DNA of 64,000 bases from Chitinophaga terrae (ex Kim and Jung 2007) (GTDB lineage Bacteria > Bacteroidota > Bacteroidia > Chitinophagales > Chitinophagaceae), in the NCBI RefSeq assembly GCF_900107795.1, contig NZ_FNRL01000012.1, forward strand, positions 124,001 through 188,000. Direction: 5' to 3'. The translations under genes were made by a program, and so were the position numbers. Numbering within the stretch: the first letter of the stretch is position 1; every line of letters begins with the position of its first letter. The notes under the pieces were generated by a model. That model searched no databases and was not told the DNA's origin. It worked only from the letters and a program-made list of their open reading frames with translations. This document shows positions 44,775-52,551 of this stretch, one piece after another.

Positions 44775-47700
44775 TTAAAAATTAAAGTTGAAGCCCAGTG
44801 CATAAGAACGGTTCAGTGGTTCAGAGCCTGTGTTATAGCCTGGCTTGCTGTTCACTCCCCCGATCTCTCCATTCGTATAACCTTCAGGGTTATAACCGTG
44901 GAAGCCTTTTTTGGTGAGGATAAGGGCATTGCTTACAGAGAAGTAAACGCGGCAGGAGTTCATGCGCAACTTGCTGGTAAAGGATTCAGGTATCGTGTAG
45001 CCGAAGTTGATGTTGCGGAGAGCGAGGAACGAAGCATCTTCTACCAGCACATCAGTTGCTCCCCAGGAAGCGATGTTGTTTAAAGAGATAGCAGGTGTTT
45101 TACCGTTGCCGGGGCTGGCTTCGGACCACCACTGGTTTTCGACCAGCGAACGTCTCATGGCTCCCAACAGGGTGCCTGAGTAATATTCATTTTCGAAGTT
45201 GTAGATCCTGGCGCCAACAGAAGCCTGCATAGCGATGCTCAGATCGAAGCTTTTCCAGGAGAAATTGTTCACCATTCCAAATATTGCCTTAGGCTGGAAA
45301 TTGCCTAAGATCATTTTATCGTCTGAATTGATCGTCTTGTTGCCGTCGCGGTCGAATATGATAGGCTGACCAGGTTTGGTATTGCCTAAAGCAGGCGTAT
45401 TGGCGATCTGGTTAGCATTCTGGAATACGCCGGTAGTTTTGTAACCATAGTAAGAGAACATGGGCTCTCCTACCCTGAGGATCCACGACATGCCGAACTG
45501 GTCTGTCACTATCCTTTCCTTCACATCGCCCAGGTCTTCTACCTTGTTCACGTTCTTAGAGAAGTTGAAGGAGGTTGACCAGTTGAATTTACCTACCAGG
45601 TTGCGGGTAGTTAATTCCAGCTCAATACCCTTGTTGCTCACAGAACCGATGTTAGACAAACCGGTAGTGAAGCCGGTGGTGATAGGAACGGAAACTTCGT
45701 ATAACAGGTCTTTGGTTTTCTTGCTGTAGTAATCGAAGTTCAAATTGATGCGGTTATCCAATACGCCGAGTTCGAAGCCCAGGTCGATACCCGCGGTTTT
45801 TTCCCAGGTCAGATCGGGGTTTCCGTAGTTGCCCTGCGCCTGGCCTTTAACGGTAGAATTGTTGGGAGAATACAGCGCATCTTTCATTTTGCCGAGATAG
45901 GCAAAGTCGCCGATGTTGAAGTTGCCCGTTACACCGTAGCTGGCGCGGAGTTTCAGGTCGCTGATAGCCCTGATATCCTGCATGAATTCTTCCTGTTTCA
46001 CTCTCCATGCCAATGAAGCGGATGGGAAATATCCCCATTTGGAATTCGGACCAAACCTGGAGCTGCCGTCTGTCCTAATGGAAGCGGAAACCAGGTATTT
46101 ATCTTTGTAGGCATAGTTTACGCGGCTGAAGTAGGAAACCAGTCCCCAGCTCGATTTGGTGAAAGTGCTGGCAGCTGCGTTTATAGTAGCGTTGCTTAAT
46201 GTATGAATGATATCATTATTGAAAGAACCGGTTACGGCATAGATGCCGGAAGCCTCTCCCCAGTTGCGTTGGAGCGACATGCCTGCAATAGCGGCGAGAT
46301 CATGGCCTCCGCGGAAGGTAGTATTGTAGCTTAGAACGTTTTCGTTGATCACATTGATAGTGGAAGACTTGCGCTGGCTGCCTGTAGAGCCGGCAGCATT
46401 GCCCCAGGAAGTCTGGTAGTTATCAATAGTATTGTAAGCAATGTTTGTTCCTACAGAAGATCTTAAGCTCAAACCTTTGGCCAGGTTCAGTTTCAGGTAC
46501 ATATCGCTGATGTTGGCAAAAGTAGAGCTGAAATTTTCTGTACCGTCGAGCGTGGCAAGCGGGTTTAACTGCCCGCTGACAACGGCGCCCCAGTAGTCCC
46601 GTGCTTTAGGATAGGAACCGTCTGCACGGCGGGTTTGCACGAAGCTTGGGTATTTGGAGAAGTTGGCAATGTCGACAGACGGAGAGCGAAGTTTAGAATA
46701 AGATGGAGTGAGCATGAATCCCAGTTCCACTACTTTGCTGGCTTTTACGTCTACGTTGGCGCGGAGACCATAGGTTTTAAACCAGGTATTGCGCAGGGTT
46801 CCTTTTTCATCTTTATAGGTACCTGCTACGTAGTAAGTAACTTTATCGGTACCTCCGCTGGCAGACAGGTTATAGCTTTGAATAGGGGCGGTAGACAACA
46901 CGGCATCCTGCCAGATCACGGGATTGGGAGAAATGATGGTATCATTCACCTGGTAGCTGGCGGGTCTTCTCGGATCGCCCCATACGGGGATGGTCGGATC
47001 GCCGCCGGCCCAGGTATATTCCCTGTTCTGGAATTTCACTGCATAATCATAATATTCCTGTCCGGTGATCCAGTCGTTATGTACGATGGCTTTAGACAAG
47101 CCTGCATAGCCATTGAAGTTGAACTTTGTTTTGCCTGCCACGCCTTTTTTCATGGTCACCATAATTACGCCGCCGGCGGCGCGGGAGCCATAGATGGCAG
47201 CGCTGGAAGCGTCTTTCAGCACTTCGATGGATTGAACGTCGTTCATATTGATGTTGCCGAGGTTGCCGCCGGGTACGCCGTCGATCACTACCAGCGGTTC
47301 GTTGCCGGCGCTGATAGAGCCGGCGCCGCGGATGCGGATATTGGGAGCCTGGCCCGGCTGGCTTCTCGCCTGGGAAATGTTCACCCCTGCCAGGCGGCCT
47401 ACCAATGCGGCTTCCGGCCGGCCGGCCGGCATCTGGTCGAGGTTTGTATTTTCTACTTTTGCGACAGCAGCAGTAACAGACGATTTTTTAACGGTACCGT
47501 AACCAATTACTACTGTTTCGTTCAAGGTTGTTTTTGATGGTTGAAGGGAGATATAGATGTGTTTACCGTTCCCGGCAGCCTGTTCGGCTTTGTCGTAACC
47601 GATGAAGGAGAAAACCAGTATATCCGTTGCCGTTGCACGGATTGAGAACTGGCCTTTGGCGTCGGTAGCTGCGCCTGTTTTGCTTCCTTTGATCATGACA

Positions 47701-47849
47701 GTTACACCGGGGATCGGCGACTGCGTTTGTGCGTCCAGTACAGTACCCTTGATTTCCTGCGCCTCCTGTGCAAACAGGTGAAACGGCCTGCAGAGCATGA
47801 TGGCAAATGAGAACAGCCATACGAAAAGGTAGAGGTTCTTGCCTTTCAT
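44775..47849 (-). CDS. SusC/RagA-family TonB-dependent transporter of the long catabolic operon
   Basis: A 1024-residue protein: signal peptide (MKGKNLYLFVWLFSFAIMLC and following), carboxypeptidase-like domain (IKGTVLDAQTQSPIPGVTVM), SusC signature VVIGYGTVKKSSVTAA (about 116-131), plug (RIRGAGSISAGNEPLVVIDG; IEVLKDASSAAIYGSRAAGG) and a barrel ending SYALGFNFNF. It is the first gene after the regulator in a run of fifteen same-strand genes. A TGTTTACA octamer lies 78 bp upstream of its start and a pair of such octamers lies around the predicted promoter. Confidence 0.95.
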   Translation of the reverse strand: MKGKNLYLFVWLFSFAIMLCRPFHLFAQEAQEIKGTVLDAQTQSPIPGVTVMIKGSKTGAATDAKGQFSIRATATDILVFSFIGYDKAEQAAGNGKHIYISLQPSKTTLNETVVIGYGTVKKSSVTAAVAKVENTNLDQMPAGRPEAALVGRLAGVNISQARSQPGQAPNIRIRGAGSISAGNEPLVVIDGVPGGNLGNINMNDVQSIEVLKDASSAAIYGSRAAGGVIMVTMKKGVAGKTKFNFNGYAGLSKAIVHNDWITGQEYYDYAVKFQNREYTWAGGDPTIPVWGDPRRPASYQVNDTIISPNPVIWQDAVLSTAPIQSYNLSASGGTDKVTYYVAGTYKDEKGTLRNTWFKTYGLRANVDVKASKVVELGFMLTPSYSKLRSPSVDIANFSKYPSFVQTRRADGSYPKARDYWGAVVSGQLNPLATLDGTENFSSTFANISDMYLKLNLAKGLSLRSSVGTNIAYNTIDNYQTSWGNAAGSTGSQRKSSTINVINENVLSYNTTFRGGHDLAAIAGMSLQRNWGEASGIYAVTGSFNNDIIHTLSNATINAAASTFTKSSWGLVSYFSRVNYAYKDKYLVSASIRTDGSSRFGPNSKWGYFPSASLAWRVKQEEFMQDIRAISDLKLRASYGVTGNFNIGDFAYLGKMKDALYSPNNSTVKGQAQGNYGNPDLTWEKTAGIDLGFELGVLDNRINLNFDYYSKKTKDLLYEVSVPITTGFTTGLSNIGSVSNKGIELELTTRNLVGKFNWSTSFNFSKNVNKVEDLGDVKERIVTDQFGMSWILRVGEPMFSYYGYKTTGVFQNANQIANTPALGNTKPGQPIIFDRDGNKTINSDDKMILGNFQPKAIFGMVNNFSWKSFDLSIAMQASVGARIYNFENEYYSGTLLGAMRRSLVENQWWSEASPGNGKTPAISLNNIASWGATDVLVEDASFLALRNINFGYTIPESFTSKLRMNSCRVYFSVSNALILTKKGFHGYNPEGYTNGEIGGVNSKPGYNTGSEPLNRSYALGFNFNF

Positions 47850-47926
47850 AATACGTTGGTTAGATAAAATGTTTAGATAAGTTTTTCCACGTGTACAGAT
47901 ACACTAAAAAAGGCGTACCCGTAATT

Positions 47927-47934
47927 TGTTTACA
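47927..47934. promoter_or_regulatory. Single TGTTTACA octamer upstream of susC
   Basis: An isolated TGTTTACA in the leader, 78 bp before the susC ATG. It is identical to the left octamer of the pair at 48128-48158. Binding by the GntR/FCD regulator is inferred. Confidence 0.4.
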
Positions 47935-48127
47935 TTTTCACTTTTTATGGAGGGCAAATCAATGGGCAAAAACCTGGTACTGACGGGCATAGGTATTCAA
48001 TTCAATTGCAGGTTACAACTGTCAAATACCCGTGTTCACCGGAAGTAAAACAAATCTGAAAAGTCAGCAAGGTTATGATAACCGCTTACAGGCTAAACTT
48101 CATTTACCAGGTGCGCGCTGATCATTA

Positions 48128-48158
48128 TGTTTACAAATATAATGTTGTTTTGTAAACA
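48128..48158. promoter_or_regulatory. Paired operator: TGTTTACA - 15 bp - TGTAAACA
   Basis: Two octamers in inverted orientation with centres 23 bp apart. The inner side continues the symmetry (AAA/TTT). The left one overlaps a -7 box at 48134-48141. The GT-N2-AC core fits operator types known for the FadR branch of GntR regulators. Confidence 0.55.
48134..48141 (-). promoter_or_regulatory. Candidate -7 element of the catabolic operon
   Basis: CAAATATA on plus, TATATTTG on minus, an exact TAnnTTTG match that overlaps an octamer. A TTTG word lies upstream at a spacing of 15 nt, shorter than usual. Confidence 0.4.
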
Positions 48159-48223
48159 AAAAAATATTTTTCAGGAAAACATGAAGAAATTATTAAGTCA
48201 GTGTGCGGGCAGATAAAAAGGGG

Positions 48224-48859
48224 TTAATCGATTTCCAGAGTAGTAAGTTCTCCTCTTACCAAATGCTTGATCAGGGCTTCTTCAGCCATTCTGAGGTCTC
48301 TTGCTTTCAGGGCGTTAACGATCTGGCGGTGTTCTTCATCTGTCTGTTCATAATCATCCATCTGCAGCATTTTACCCAGTTTCATATGGAAAAGGGGGAT
48401 ATTGCTGAACTGGTACAGTTCCATCAGTTTAGGGTTAACGGCGCTGGCAACCAGGGTTTCATGGAACTTGACGTCTGCTTCGCAGGCGCCGCCCAGGTAC
48501 CCGTTCTTCACCATATTGCTGAAATCCTCGCAGATCCGCTCCAGGGCACTGATATGCTCGTCGGTACAATGCTGGATGGCCAGCCGGATCGCTCCCAGTT
48601 CCAGCAGCTCCCTTAACTGGCGGATCTGTTTGATATCTTCGGCATTCATCGTCTTGACAAAATACCCGCCTTTTTCCCCGAACACTACCAGGTTTTCGCC
48701 CAGCAACCGGGTAAGCGCTTCCCGCACGGCCATGCGGCTTACTTCCATTTTTTTGGCCCATACATCTTCCTTCAGGCGCATCCCCGGCACCAGTTGATTA
48801 GCAAGGATCTTACGGCGCAGTTCTACGTACACTTTATTGGCTAAGGAGTCTGTCTTCAT
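48224..48859 (-). CDS. GntR family regulator with FCD domain
   Basis: The 211-residue protein has a GntR winged helix (about 5-72; VYVELRRKILANQLVPGMRL, EVSRMAVREALTRLLGENLV) and an all-helical FCD ligand domain with likely metal ligands in DVKFHETLV (about 129-137) and DEEHRQIV (about 173-180). FCD regulators usually sense organic acids such as gluconate, glucuronate or related keto acids, which suits the enzymes downstream. It is transcribed toward the susC operon. An octamer pair at its own promoter suggests autoregulation. Confidence 0.93.
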   Translation of the reverse strand: MKTDSLANKVYVELRRKILANQLVPGMRLKEDVWAKKMEVSRMAVREALTRLLGENLVVFGEKGGYFVKTMNAEDIKQIRQLRELLELGAIRLAIQHCTDEHISALERICEDFSNMVKNGYLGGACEADVKFHETLVASAVNPKLMELYQFSNIPLFHMKLGKMLQMDDYEQTDEEHRQIVNALKARDLRMAEEALIKHLVRGELTTLEID

Positions 48860-48868
48860 AGTTAATTA

Positions 48869-48899
48869 TGTAAACGAAATTTTTTGGCAAAAGTAAACA
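48869..48899. promoter_or_regulatory. Paired operator at the GntR gene promoter
   Basis: TGTAAACG (48869-48876) and AGTAAACA (48892-48899) are direct near-copies with centres 23 bp apart, the same distance as at 48128-48158. The second overlaps the -7 box at 48888-48895. Confidence 0.5.
48888..48895 (-). promoter_or_regulatory. -7 promoter element of the GntR regulator gene
   Basis: CAAAAGTA on plus is TACTTTTG on minus, an exact TAnnTTTG match 28 bp before the ATG at 48859. Confidence 0.55.
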
Positions 48900-49221
48900 T
48901 TTTTTAGAGATCCGATAATATATATACCAGCAGGCTGATGATTGGCAAACAAATTACGTGGTCTCTTTCTCAGTCTCTATGGATCGGTTGACCCAACAAA
49001 TTTATATTCAAAATCCGGATTTTACATTTTCCTGCCTTTTCAATATCGCCATTTTCCGGGGTAATCCTGTACTTTTTCAACCAATTATACTACTCTTCTA
49101 TCCTTTTAACAATGAATTGGCTACAAAAAAGCACAGATTTTCTATATTTATTGCCTTTTAAAATCGTTTTAGCTAAAGTGATGCAGTTCAATTCCCGTTT
49201 ATTTACTTTAAATACCGAACA
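48900..49221. other. Divergent intergenic region between gntR and the GMC operon
   Basis: About 320 bp of AT-rich sequence. Apart from the regulator promoter at its left edge I see no exact -7 box for the plus-strand genes, no octamer copies and no convincing ORF. Confidence 0.4.
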
Positions 49222-49770
49222 ATGGCAGTAGACAGAAGATCCGCGATAAAGCAACTGTTGTTTGTATCTGCAGGATTTGCGATTTTGCCGTCCTGCCTGC
49301 AAAAAACAACCCGTTCGTCGATGGCTATCAAAAATTTCAGCATCGACGCCGACCAGGAAAAGATCCTGGCCGAACTCACAGACACCATCATTCCTCCTAC
49401 TTCCACCCCGGGCGCCAAGTCATTAGGCGCTCCGTTGTTTACGGTAGTAATGTTGGATGACTGTTACACAAAAGATGAACAGAAAAGATGGGTAAAAGGC
49501 CTGAAAGCCTTTGAAGAAGCCTGTAAGGACATGAATGGTCTGGGCTTTGTTCAATGCAATACCGCCCAGAGGAACGCCCTGGTAAAATCGCTGGAAGAAA
49601 GCAAAGAGGATAATGCCCTCAACTACTTTTACCGGACTACCAAGCGAGAAACCATTCACGCTTACACGACTTCCAAGTACTTCCTGACGAATGTGGACAT
49701 TTACGAACTGGTGCCCGGAAGATATAAAGGCGCCGTACCGTATAAACCGCAAGCCAGGAAACTTTCCTAA
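49222..49770 (+). CDS. Gluconate 2-dehydrogenase subunit 3-family protein (small subunit of GMC enzyme)
   Basis: The 182-residue protein opens with a twin-arginine motif and lipobox-like end (VDRRSAIKQLLFVSAGFAIL then PSC, residues 3-25), so it is probably a Tat-exported lipoprotein. The mature part (ILAELTDTIIPPTSTPGAKSLGA and GYF-type helices) matches the small subunit of three-part membrane dehydrogenases. Such subunits carry their GMC partner through the Tat system, and the GMC gene indeed follows 23 bp downstream. No cytochrome subunit is adjacent; the PQQ-cytochrome fusion of the nearby operon might substitute (speculative). Confidence 0.88.
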   Translation: MAVDRRSAIKQLLFVSAGFAILPSCLQKTTRSSMAIKNFSIDADQEKILAELTDTIIPPTSTPGAKSLGAPLFTVVMLDDCYTKDEQKRWVKGLKAFEEACKDMNGLGFVQCNTAQRNALVKSLEESKEDNALNYFYRTTKRETIHAYTTSKYFLTNVDIYELVPGRYKGAVPYKPQARKLS

Positions 49771-49793
49771 CCCACAGTCTAACTTTTAATTGT

Positions 49794-51503
49794 ATGAGTA
49801 TTAATAATAAAAGCGCTCAATCCCGCACCTTCGACGCCATCGTGATCGGTTCCGGCATCAGCGGCGGATGGGCAGCCAAAGAATTTACCGAAAAAGGCCT
49901 GAAAACACTGGTATTGGAAAGAGGCCGGGATGTGAAACATATCAAAGACTACCCTACCACGTCGATGTTTCCATGGGAATTTCCTCACCGCAACCAGGTG
50001 CCCCGCGCCATTAAAGAAGCCAACCCGGTGATCAGCCGTTGCTATGCCTTCAACGAAGATGCACAACACTTCTTTGTAAAAGATACTGAACACCCCTACG
50101 GCCAGCCCAAACCTTTCGACTGGATCCGCGGTTACCAGGTAGGCGGAAAATCGCTTATGTGGGCGCGCCAGACCCAGCGCTGGAGCGACTATGACTTTGA
50201 AGGCCCGGCCCGCGACGGTTTCGCTGTTGACTGGCCTATCCGTTATAAAGATCTTGCTCCCTGGTATAGCTATGTAGAAAAATTTGTAGGCATCTCCGGC
50301 AACAAAGATGGTCTTGACCACCTGCCCGACGGCGAGTTCCTGCCTGCAATGGAACTGAACGTAGTAGAATCTTTCTTCCAGGAAGCAGTAAAAAAGAACT
50401 ATGCCGACAGGCACGTAATCTATGCCCGTTGCGCCCATCTTACCCAACCACAAAAGGTACACCTGGACCAGGGAAGAGGGCAATGCCAGAAAAGGGACAT
50501 GTGTCAACGCGGCTGCCCATTCGGCGGGTATTTCAGCAGCAACTCCTCTACCCTTCCATGGGCCGAAAAAACAGGCAACCTTACCCTGCGCCCCTTTTCC
50601 GTTGTACACTCTATCATTTACGACGAACAAAAAGGAAAAGCTACAGGCGTGAGGGTTGTTGATACTATCAGCAAAGAAATGATAGAATTCTACGCCAATG
50701 TGATCTTTGTAAACGCGGCTGCCGTCAATACAAACCTCATCCTGCTGAATTCTACCTCTCACCGCTTCCCTAATGGACTGGGTAACGACAGCGGCGTACT
50801 CGGCAAATACTTCGCTTTCCACAACTACAGGGGCCATATTTCAGCCCAGGTAGAAGGATTCAGGGATATGACCACAGAAGGACGCCGTCCTACAAGCGCA
50901 TATATACCAAGGTTCCGCAACGTAAAGAAACAGGAAACTGACTTCCTCAGGGGATACGCCGCCGGCTTCGGCGCATGGCGCGGCTCTCATGTGAATACCG
51001 ACGGGTTTGGAAAAGACCTGAAAGATCAGCTCTTCAACCGGGAAGTAGATGGTTGGTACGTTGGCTCTCATATGATGGGCGAAACCATCCCTAAAGAGAC
51101 TAACCAACTGACCCTCGATCCTCATCGCAAAGATGAATGGGGCATCCCCCAGATCAATATCGACGTAGCATACGACGATAATGATGAAAAAATGCTGAAT
51201 GACTTCTTTGAGCAAATGACAGAGATGTATACTAAAGCAGGGTTCACCAATATCAGCACCGGCGACTCTAAACAGGCGCCCGGCCTGGATATCCACGAAA
51301 TGGGAGGAGCGAGGATGGGTAAAGACCCTAAAACTTCTATCCTCAATGAATGGAACCAGATGCATGCCTGCAAGAACGTATTCGTTACCGACGGCGCTTG
51401 TATGACGTCTACATCCACACAGAACCCCTCCCTTACTTACATGGCGCTTACCGCCAGGGCCGTTGACCACGCGGTGAGCGAGCTAAAAAAAGGAGAGATC
51501 TAG
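49794..51503 (+). CDS. GMC family oxidoreductase (FAD-dependent)
   Basis: A 569-residue flavoprotein with the N-terminal FAD motif VIGSGISGGWAAKEF followed by TLVLERG, the GMC loop GGKSLMWARQTQRWSD (about 115-130), a Cys-rich stretch (CQKRDMCQRGCPFGG, about 234-248), and the C-terminal domain with IHEMGGARMG (about 498-507) and STQNPSLTYMALTARA. There is no leader of its own; the preceding small subunit likely carries it to the periplasm. Related pairs oxidise sugars, including the 3-hydroxyl of glycosides. Which sugar is oxidised here is unknown. Confidence 0.9.
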   Translation: MSINNKSAQSRTFDAIVIGSGISGGWAAKEFTEKGLKTLVLERGRDVKHIKDYPTTSMFPWEFPHRNQVPRAIKEANPVISRCYAFNEDAQHFFVKDTEHPYGQPKPFDWIRGYQVGGKSLMWARQTQRWSDYDFEGPARDGFAVDWPIRYKDLAPWYSYVEKFVGISGNKDGLDHLPDGEFLPAMELNVVESFFQEAVKKNYADRHVIYARCAHLTQPQKVHLDQGRGQCQKRDMCQRGCPFGGYFSSNSSTLPWAEKTGNLTLRPFSVVHSIIYDEQKGKATGVRVVDTISKEMIEFYANVIFVNAAAVNTNLILLNSTSHRFPNGLGNDSGVLGKYFAFHNYRGHISAQVEGFRDMTTEGRRPTSAYIPRFRNVKKQETDFLRGYAAGFGAWRGSHVNTDGFGKDLKDQLFNREVDGWYVGSHMMGETIPKETNQLTLDPHRKDEWGIPQINIDVAYDDNDEKMLNDFFEQMTEMYTKAGFTNISTGDSKQAPGLDIHEMGGARMGKDPKTSILNEWNQMHACKNVFVTDGACMTSTSTQNPSLTYMALTARAVDHAVSELKKGEI

Positions 51504-51504
51504 T

Positions 51505-51717
51505 TTCACGCAGAGGGGCATAAGGAGCAAAGAAGCATAAGGATTTTTTTTAAGTGAAATAAGAAAGCAAAGGGAGCGAAGATTGTGCTAAATAACATAA
51601 TCTTCGCTTCCTTTGCTTTCTTAAATCCACTACAATCAAATTCAATTGATCCTTGCTTTCTTAATATTCTTAAAAAAATCCTTATGCTTCTTTGCTCCTT
51701 ATGCCCCTCTGCGTGAA
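51505..51717. repeat. Nested long palindromic intergenic element
   Basis: An outer inverted repeat of about 50 bp (51505-51554 and 51669-51717) matches except for one base of length difference in a T run. Inside lies a second inverted repeat of 25 bp (51560-51584 and 51599-51623) with one mismatch. The unit ends next to a CCTTTGCGAGAAA word shared with 10622-10634. It contains no ORF. It may be a MITE-like or REP-like element and could also stop transcription after the GMC gene. Confidence 0.8.
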
Positions 51718-51733
51718 CCTTTGCGAGAAACCT

Positions 51734-51741
51734 TAACTTTG
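51734..51741 (+). promoter_or_regulatory. -7 promoter element of the DUF2625 gene
   Basis: TAACTTTG is an exact TAnnTTTG match lying only 4 bp before the ATG at 51746, so the message may be leaderless. Confidence 0.5.
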
Positions 51742-51745
51742 CGGC

Positions 51746-52372
51746 ATGAAATCGTTACAAGAACTGGTTAATATAAATGAGAGTAACTGGAAGAACCTGG
51801 AAGCCATTATCCTGTCTGCCAGCAATGATGTTGCGGTGTTGCCTAAAAATGAGGGACAGGCGGCTACCGCGTTGTATGAAGCGCAGCTGTCTGTCAAATC
51901 TCCTATTGGTGCATTGATATACGAAACAGGAGGATTATTGGTAGATCATGGATGGCTGAGAGTGCTGGGTTCGGGCAATGAGCGGTTGAGCAGGAGTTTG
52001 CCTGCCTGGAACCTGGGTAAATCGTATAGGCGCTTCGGTGATGCCCCATTATTTCTTTTAATAGCTGATGATGTGCTGGGAGGTTTCTATGCCATTAATG
52101 CCGGCGGCTTAGCCGAACAGGAGGGCTTAGGCAGCGTGTTTTATTATGCCCCCGATGCCGGGGAATGGGAGAATATGGAGATAGGATATACGGATTTCAT
52201 CGGCTTCTGTTGCACCGGTGATATCGCCGGTTTTTATGAAGATTTCAGGGAGCCGGACTGGAAAGAAAAGATAGCGGAAGTAGATAGTCAGTCGGTACTT
52301 TCGGGAGGGGAAATTATTTCCGTGGAAGAAGCATGGACCATTGCTGCCGACGCAATCGATCCGCATCATTAG
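51746..52372 (+). CDS. DUF2625 family protein
   Basis: This 208-residue soluble protein shows the DUF2625 pattern: ELVNINESNWKNLEAII at the N terminus, SPIGALIYETGGLLVDHGWLRVLGSG (about 53-78) and PLFLLIADDVLGGFYAINAGG (about 101-121), followed by YTDFIGFCCTGDIAGFYEDFR. The function of the family is unknown. It has no signal peptide or membrane helix and stands alone between a palindromic repeat and an AraC-type regulator gene. The start is the first ATG after the promoter box. Confidence 0.85.
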   Translation: MKSLQELVNINESNWKNLEAIILSASNDVAVLPKNEGQAATALYEAQLSVKSPIGALIYETGGLLVDHGWLRVLGSGNERLSRSLPAWNLGKSYRRFGDAPLFLLIADDVLGGFYAINAGGLAEQEGLGSVFYYAPDAGEWENMEIGYTDFIGFCCTGDIAGFYEDFREPDWKEKIAEVDSQSVLSGGEIISVEEAWTIAADAIDPHH

Positions 52373-52551
52373 CTGGTTGCCCGGCATAAAGGAGCGGGGA
52401 ACGGGAGTAAGGGAACAAGCTGCATACCGGGGGCAGACAGGCCAACAGGAGAATAGATGACGTTTGTATGCATTACCCTATCGTTTGTCGACGAACCATG
52501 GAGACGCGGGGCAAATGATCTATTTTGCGCCCGGTTAGTTTTCCTTTTTCC

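Larger units (their letters stand above)
47850..48223. other. Long leader/promoter region of the catabolic operon
   Basis: This 374-bp AT-rich gap between the GntR gene and susC has no ORF worth calling. It holds three TGTTTACA-type octamers, a -7 box and a small palindrome, GTGTA-CAGA-TACAC (47891-47904). If the promoter at 48134 is used, the leader is about 280 nt. Confidence 0.5.

Noticed and set aside
46635-47537. Plus-strand ORF (300 codons) inside susC
   Set aside because: It is antisense to the SusC plug region and shows no domain.
49779-50837. Minus-strand ORF (352 codons) opposite the GMC gene
   Set aside because: It is fully antisense to clear FAD-binding motifs and has no family features.
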